DNA from: Clostridiales bacterium
GTDB lineage: Bacteria > Bacillota > Clostridia > Christensenellales > Aristaeellaceae
Length of the DNA stretch: 64,000 nt
Assembly (NCBI GenBank): GCA_015056415.1
Contig: SVGJ01000003.1
Location: 1-64,000 of the forward strand
Direction of reading: 5' to 3'
In this document: piece by piece, positions 59,301-64,000 of the stretch
Numbering within the stretch: the first letter of the stretch is position 1
Layout: each line of letters starts with the position of its first letter
The notes under the pieces: model-generated
The model's input: only the letters and a program-made list of their open reading frames with translations
The model's database searches: none
What the model was told of the DNA's origin: nothing
Translations under genes and position numbers: made by a program

Positions 59301-62300
59301 TTGGCAGCTATACGGGCATCAACATCATCTGCGATTATGCGGTGGCGTACACCGAAGCGGTAACGGATCCCGAGGGGCCTGTGACGATCCAGCCCGGCCT
59401 GGGCTGGCCGACCTCCTACAGGGCCACGTCCACGGGTCTGAACAATGCGGTGCATACCATCATCGGCAGCCGCGCGCAGACGGATGCAGGTATGGGCGCG
59501 TATACGGAGAGCGCCTCCGGCACGCTGGCGCTGCCTGATTACGCTATGCCGGGCTATACCTTTGGCAACTGGCAGTTCAATGGCGCAGGGGAAGGCATCG
59601 TGCAGCTGAGCGCGATCTCCGGCGATGTGACGCTGCAGGCTGTGCTTGTTCCCTATGACGTGACGGTCGTGATGGATCTGGGATACGATCCCTCCGCGCT
59701 GACGAACGACACCGTGCCCGCGCGGACGACGGTGCAGCAGACCTGCTTCGGCCAGACGGTGGCCCTGGAAAAGCCTGTTCGCTTCGGATATCAGTTCAAG
59801 GGCTGGGCCGTCCCGGACAAAATGGCGCCCACGCTTGAAAATGAGTATGTCATCAACAATATGGAACATCTTGCCGCGCCGGGCGATGGGGAAACGGCTT
59901 ATTCGCTGACCCTTGAGGCGCAGTGGAGCGAGGATGTTTTCCCGGTGTACCTGAATATCCCGGAAAGCGACGGTTCGCTTTCCTCGGCGGATCTGTACAT
60001 CGCCCTGGTGGATGAGCCCGGCGAAAGCGACTGGATGCTCATCGGTGATTTCCTGGCCGAATACAGCGGGCTGTTCAAAAAGTCAACAGAGAACGCCTTT
60101 ACCATTGCCAACAACGAGGACGGCATCCGCTTTGGCGAGACGCTGGACGATTGGTTTGCCCGCCTGGGCGGACAGGTCGGCGAGGATTGGGGCCTGCCTG
60201 TGCTGCGGCTGGTGCAGGATGGAACGTCCAAGGAGTTTACCGCCTGGCAGGCAAGCGGCGTGCCGATGACCGGCGCCCATGCGATGACCAATGTGGGCGA
60301 GTACGGCCTGCTGCATACTGGCGGAGCACTGCTGGAGGAATACCAGGCAATGCTGCACACCAGCCAGCCGGTAACGCTGACGGCGCAGTTCGTCGCGGGC
60401 TTCACGCTGACGGTGAACGGCCTGAACAGCTCCTGGGAGATCTGGCTGGAAGACAAGGGCTCCTCTGTGGCGACCAAGAAGCTCGAGGCTGATGCCTCGG
60501 GCAGGATCGATCAGGTGATGATCCCGCTGGGAACCAAGCTGCACTGGCGCCTGAGCAAGAGCAGCGCGGACTTCGGCCTGGGCATCACGCCGTGGGCCTT
60601 CGAATACGCCACGGGCTTTGATTTCGACATCGTGGAGAATCCTTATGCGCCGGCTAATGATGCGTATATCGATTATGTGTTCACCATGCCGACCTGCAAT
60701 GTGACCGCCACGCTGGATGACGAGACTGTGTGGATCAATCTGGCCCACAGCCCCATCACCTTTGAGCGCAAGCATACATACAACAACCGTACGCTGGATG
60801 GCTTCTGGTACAACAGGAAGCTGACAGAACTGACGCCCATTTACCGCAACGCGGACGGAGCGTACTTCTACGCGTGGGATTTCAACGCCAGATTCCATGT
60901 TACCTCGGCCAATGAAGCCACGCAGAACCAGCTGACGCTGGTGGACGCCATGACCGTTGTGCTGAAGGAATGTAACCTGCAGCCCACCAGCGCGTTTATG
61001 AGCGACGCCGTGGACCGCAAGCTGGCCGGCACCACGGCAGAGGGCAAGCTGGCCAAGACCGGCACGGCCAAGTACGGCAATATCGTGATCAGCACCACGG
61101 CTGTCCAGCAGTACGCGGTGAACCTGATCGTGCAGGGAACCAACACCATTGGCGCCATTTTCCCCAATAACATCAAGACAGAGGTGGGTTATACCACCAC
61201 GCTGAAGGTCAGCGGCGAAAACAACGGCGTGCTGAATCTCGGCGGTCTGTGGGGAACCTACAAAGCAACCTTATCCAATCTGACGATCAACTCTATCGAA
61301 ACAAATTCTGAATATCTCTGCGCCGTCACCACCGGTGGCGAGGGCAGAGATGTGGAGCTGACATTCAGCGGCTGTGTGATCAACGCGCCCGAAAAGCGCG
61401 TGGGCAGCCGGTACTCCCCGGTGAAGTTCAGCAATGCCACAACGGCCGATGTGGCCAGCACCTATGGCTATAGCGGCGTGGAGCTTTCCGGAAAGAGCTT
61501 TGTACGGATCCGCGGCAATGCCGAAAGCAACCACCGGACCACCGTTGTTGACACGGGATGTTCGCTGCTGGTGGAAGGCAACCTGACCTTCTCCTGGAAC
61601 CATGGCACTGCCACCGCAACGGTGAAGGGCGCGCTTGTGGTGAAGGGCAGCCGCTGCGACCTGGGCAACCTGTCGATGTCCGGCTCCGGCGCGCTGATCG
61701 TATCCAACATAATCACCCTGGGCAAGACCTGCACCGTCAGCGGCGGTACCATTGTGACCAACCAGATCATGAATACGCCCTATTCGGTCAGCCATGGTAT
61801 CCTGGCCGATTCCAACGGCGATAACGCTTACCTGGCGACCTATGCCCAGGATGCGGAAAACGCAACGGTTTATAACTTTAATGGCGGCAATATCTATCTG
61901 CTGGGCCGCAAATACAGTGCATCACTGAAGGCCAGCGACGCGGCCAATCCCGTTTCGTCCGTCATCGACGGATTGCTGGATGAAAACGGCGCGCTGGTTG
62001 GGACTTCCGTGTCCCACGCAACGGCCTACAGCGCCGTGCAGGCAGCGACCGCTACCGCCACCGAATGCTTTGTGCTGGGCAACAGCGCATGGACCAGTGC
62101 AACCTCCCGCTCCCGTTCGGTGAGCTTTGCCGGCAGCAAGATCTATGCCGCGGGCAACATCACCCTTTTCAATGATACCAACGTTTCCGCCGGCAGCATT
62201 GAGTGCGCGGGCGTATTGTCCAGCAAGCATACGCTGAACGTGACCGGCGGCAGCATTACCGCCCAGGGCGTCGGCAACGCCTACAACATCACCACGGCAG

Positions 62301-64000
62301 AGAGCGGCCTGTACCGATATGCCAAGACGAATATCACCGGCGGTACGCTGGTGGTGGACGGCCTTGGCGCCGTTGCAGCGCCCATTGCCGGCGTGGACGC
62401 CTGCAGCGTGGTGACCATCGGCTCCGGTGCGAGCATCCGTCCCCGCACGGGCGATGCGGTGCATGTGCGGAACGTGCTGTATGTCAACTATGTGGGCAGC
62501 GAGGACGCCTTTGAGCTTCCGGCGGTCCCTGCACAGAATCCGCGCAGCCTGATCTTCGAGGCGGATGTTCCTGCCGGAAGCACCAGCTTTTCCGGCTTGC
62601 TGACAATGAATGGCGACGCCGTGTTCGCGCAGCCGAAGCTGGCCGACACCGGCGCGGACGCCGCTTGGGCATATGACGCGGTGGATGGCACCTCCACCGG
62701 GATGATCACGGCCAACGGCTATGTCAACGGCACGGACCAGGATGGCTTCGTATACGATGACCATGATTTCGTAGCCCTGTATGCTGTGAAGGACAGCTAT
62801 CCCCTGCTGGTGCAGGGCACCTACAACGGCGGCTTTACCGTATCCGTCGGGCAGGACGACGCCGAGACCGTGCTGACGGCCAATGGCTCGGTTGACGCGC
62901 CTGTGGCCCGGCCTGTGACCATCACGCTGGACGATGAAGCGCGCTTCCGGCGCACGGTGGTGTGGTACAAGGATACGGCCGGCGTTCCCGTGAACGTGCT
63001 GAGCCTGCCCGGCGCTGTGATGGACGAGCAAAACCGTACCATCACTTTCCCCATGCCTTCCTTTGATGTGGAGGTGTGGATCACCGAGGAGCTCACGCTG
63101 GATCTGTACCGCTATCCCATATCCTTCACGCAGGAAGGCTTCCGCGTGGAATGGGACAAGACCCGTGACACCAGCGATTTCGCCTACGCGGGCGATCTGC
63201 GCGTGGAGCAATCCAATATCACCACGATGAAGGTCAACTGCTGGGACGCCACCGCGGCGGTGGATAATGTCATCCTTGCCAATGGCAGCGGCGCCAGCTA
63301 TGCCACAACAAACTATTTCCGCTTTGAGGCGGGCGCTGATGATCTGGCGCGTACGGTGACCCTGCACCAGATCCAGCAAACCGGCGGCGCTGACAACGTG
63401 GGTAATCTGGTGGCCGATGGCGTTGACGCCAGGCTGGTGATCGATGGCATCGTGCAGGTGACGCATATCAATGTGCCTGAAAACGCCTCCATCGACATCT
63501 CCGGCAAGGCCGGCCAGAACTCGACGACGGATGTGTTCTACGTCTATCAGCCCAGCCTGTCGTCCTCTGCCAGCTATGCTATCGGAACGCTTCAGGGCAA
63601 AGCGGGCGATGTGGCGCTGCACAATATGCGTGTGCTCGTTCCGCGCCACAGCACGATGGTTTACTCCCAGACTTCCAATCCCGCGGCCACCTTCCTCATG
63701 GAGAACTGCACGTATGTCCATGGCGTGGAGTATGCCTATTCGGCGATCGTGCAAAAAATTGGCACGGTAAAGCTGGTGGGCAGCACCGTTGAGATCATCG
63801 CGGATACCGGCCACAGCAACATAAACATCGCCGGCGTCACCACCTTCGAAGCGGTGGACAGCACCATCAGGCATACCATTGGTTCCAGTACGGGCGCGTC
63901 CAACAGCTTCTTCAACGGCGCCAAGAACGTGACCTTCAACAATACCCAGTTTGAGCAGACGTGGAGGAGCAGCACCTCCAGCGCCAACTATCAGTATGCG
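56327..64000 (+). CDS. Giant exported CHAP-domain surface protein, 3' end outside window
   Basis: At least 2557 codons in one frame, checked at several points up to base 64000. Signal peptide VTAAVLAVMLCLGEVC ... QLAFA cut before D; Pro/Thr/Glu-rich stalk about 40-175 (AKPTEGLETPDETTEAPQET and a related second copy). Ig-like region, then a CHAP amidase (about 392-510) with catalytic Cys420 in SEWCAMFVSF and His484 in PEHVGIVTRV. A second Thr/Glu-rich linker, an InlB-type repeat (MPGYTFGNWQFNGAG; FGYQFKGWAV) and beta-helix-like repeats with many Gly/Asn/Ser follow. It may cleave peptidoglycan while acting as adhesin. No anchor is seen inside the window. Good RBS GGAGGGG. Confidence 0.85.
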   Translation, partial: MTRGNVWTRRVTAAVLAVMLCLGEVCVPGQLAFADNHIVTTSSDLSPVTPESPETTTEPGTGTETDAPQETAKPTEGLETPDETTEAPQETPAVEPTPENVAQPSDAPEVTEEPTMAPEASGEETVAPQETEPVETTPENTVQPTEEIEETTKPTNGLETTEEPVPASPSIIGLTAANSLIQLGETAVWSFAYEAADHAFYTIKDPSGQTVGEGDASAAGEVSFAPSGAGIYTLTLTASAGEQSVSASAAVAVIDGACSMTLTALDRYAVAESKSMQYEAAVSGGCAPYTLVFDVRLGGASVHSETAVLDAAGTASFGYMPLTDGEYAVSVTVTDAAGQESSAEALMPVAVNLFETAEDWDASVSGVRLTGDWREDLVAVARTQIGVAESTRNFIINEQGEVAGYTRYGHWYGANYSEWCAMFVSFCLHYAKIPAAAFPQEAGCSTWQRQLSAMGIYEADTQQYVPERGDLVFFSTEGSAAPEHVGIVTRVTEDSISTIEGNRNHQVQERSYKRADPDIAGYASMRRAMDRAGILEKYEQIDVTVDLNAQATEKPAIDLPPAEKTGEAGQLDVTVDFTSPDGLTYEHDEVQPSETSQPTAEATAAADESEATTEPSDAPEVADAPAEEHIFESAVGETITLQVPLMEKTEYQWQRSLKDGGEWESIRDDAIATGWDTCALSIVVTEENAQYQYRCLIRQQEEPSDGGLLSVLFGISTASADMEDEWVALPQVFSIALAEESGGSQISISGYTQNLLIYNYIYYTNSDGKEMLPGGGSRLEISGNAPAGVNILIGDQADGSAGANQAPIAGFDIALGLADSQNTVTVYPVNGGNNDVKMTVSGAASMAKLVVEGSLSLTLNADLTIDEAALSSGAALVVNTNGHTLTIGTLTGGEVTLNGNGTVVVRNALRADSLTVDKVTLNGSGTAGITAATEISVNSASIQRAALFGFDASAQGECRLSFSGSNTLSEIRAVGAGDGCAALVDISGLSSIGSYTGINIICDYAVAYTEAVTDPEGPVTIQPGLGWPTSYRATSTGLNNAVHTIIGSRAQTDAGMGAYTESASGTLALPDYAMPGYTFGNWQFNGAGEGIVQLSAISGDVTLQAVLVPYDVTVVMDLGYDPSALTNDTVPARTTVQQTCFGQTVALEKPVRFGYQFKGWAVPDKMAPTLENEYVINNMEHLAAPGDGETAYSLTLEAQWSEDVFPVYLNIPESDGSLSSADLYIALVDEPGESDWMLIGDFLAEYSGLFKKSTENAFTIANNEDGIRFGETLDDWFARLGGQVGEDWGLPVLRLVQDGTSKEFTAWQASGVPMTGAHAMTNVGEYGLLHTGGALLEEYQAMLHTSQPVTLTAQFVAGFTLTVNGLNSSWEIWLEDKGSSVATKKLEADASGRIDQVMIPLGTKLHWRLSKSSADFGLGITPWAFEYATGFDFDIVENPYAPANDAYIDYVFTMPTCNVTATLDDETVWINLAHSPITFERKHTYNNRTLDGFWYNRKLTELTPIYRNADGAYFYAWDFNARFHVTSANEATQNQLTLVDAMTVVLKECNLQPTSAFMSDAVDRKLAGTTAEGKLAKTGTAKYGNIVISTTAVQQYAVNLIVQGTNTIGAIFPNNIKTEVGYTTTLKVSGENNGVLNLGGLWGTYKATLSNLTINSIETNSEYLCAVTTGGEGRDVELTFSGCVINAPEKRVGSRYSPVKFSNATTADVASTYGYSGVELSGKSFVRIRGNAESNHRTTVVDTGCSLLVEGNLTFSWNHGTATATVKGALVVKGSRCDLGNLSMSGSGALIVSNIITLGKTCTVSGGTIVTNQIMNTPYSVSHGILADSNGDNAYLATYAQDAENATVYNFNGGNIYLLGRKYSASLKASDAANPVSSVIDGLLDENGALVGTSVSHATAYSAVQAATATATECFVLGNSAWTSATSRSRSVSFAGSKIYAAGNITLFNDTNVSAGSIECAGVLSSKHTLNVTGGSITAQGVGNAYNITTAESGLYRYAKTNITGGTLVVDGLGAVAAPIAGVDACSVVTIGSGASIRPRTGDAVHVRNVLYVNYVGSEDAFELPAVPAQNPRSLIFEADVPAGSTSFSGLLTMNGDAVFAQPKLADTGADAAWAYDAVDGTSTGMITANGYVNGTDQDGFVYDDHDFVALYAVKDSYPLLVQGTYNGGFTVSVGQDDAETVLTANGSVDAPVARPVTITLDDEARFRRTVVWYKDTAGVPVNVLSLPGAVMDEQNRTITFPMPSFDVEVWITEELTLDLYRYPISFTQEGFRVEWDKTRDTSDFAYAGDLRVEQSNITTMKVNCWDATAAVDNVILANGSGASYATTNYFRFEAGADDLARTVTLHQIQQTGGADNVGNLVADGVDARLVIDGIVQVTHINVPENASIDISGKAGQNSTTDVFYVYQPSLSSSASYAIGTLQGKAGDVALHNMRVLVPRHSTMVYSQTSNPAATFLMENCTYVHGVEYAYSAIVQKIGTVKLVGSTVEIIADTGHSNINIAGVTTFEAVDSTIRHTIGSSTGASNSFFNGAKNVTFNNTQFEQTWRSSTSSANYQYA

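Noticed and set aside
56270..59869. A 1199-codon open frame on the minus strand
   Set aside because: It lies antisense to the giant CHAP gene, has no domain and is Arg/His-rich, as expected from the antisense frame of GC-rich coding DNA.
61922..63874. A 650-codon minus-strand frame
   Set aside because: Antisense to the same giant gene with no recognisable family; His/Gly/Arg-rich composition.

Overview
The window is chromosomal DNA from a fairly GC-rich, spore-forming member of the Clostridia. A lineage near the Christensenellales or Aristaeellaceae is my guess, from GC content, Thr/Pro/Glu-rich exported proteins and WG-repeat proteins; it is not proven. Supporting signs are a SipL-like spore-coat morphogenesis protein (DUF3794 plus LysM), an XpaC-family protein, DapL-type lysine synthesis, a clostridial FeoA/FeoB/Cys-rich module, two DegV proteins, sigma-A promoters with 17-bp spacers in front of many genes, and no outer-membrane genes. 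No phage, IS element or CRISPR array is visible.

Layout. 0-6 kb: XpaC-like (partial), SipL-like, a GNAT, a two-component system and a membrane PDZ protein. 6-11 kb: TraX-like acyltransferase, dapF-dapL-cysK operon, a response regulator with a degenerate receiver, a zinc-ribbon-like protein and a GNAT. 11-17 kb: Dabb protein, membrane protein, WG-repeat lipoprotein, greA-lysS, a glycerophosphodiesterase. 17-24 kb: feoA-feoB-Cys-rich peptide with repressor-like boxes, serine hydrolase, ispE, DUF1934-unknown-MBL operon, degV. 24-33 kb: a minus-strand operon (acyl-CoA synthetase, SSF symporter, iorA, iorB, paaK-like ligase, ACT protein) that looks like uptake and energy-yielding oxidation of aryl keto acids, divergent from an amidohydrolase. 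33-36 kb: a Kv-type potassium channel and a possible TIM-barrel carbohydrate-active protein.

36-44 kb holds the most unusual unit: a seven-gene minus-strand operon with a MacB-type ABC transporter (ATPase and permease), two membrane-anchored HlyD/MacA-like adaptors, two short signal-peptide adaptors and an 805-residue lipoprotein. The anchored and secreted adaptors form two paralogous pairs, an architecture unexpected in a monoderm. 44.5-47.4 kb: tRNA-Val and an NMT1/SsuA-type ABC importer. 47.4-49.8 kb: a GH31 C-terminal remnant, a GNAT and a second DegV. 49.9-55 kb: malQ-glgP with a LacI regulator whose probable operators are visible at both promoters. 55-64 kb: a coiled-coil tail-anchored protein, a small hydrophobic protein, and the start of a giant exported CHAP-domain surface protein that runs off the window.

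Most genes outside the ABC/adaptor operon, the aryl-acid operon and the giant surface protein are ordinary housekeeping or common clostridial families. Three genes (WG-repeat, potassium channel, GNAT at 48.1 kb) look visibly more AT-rich than their neighbours.
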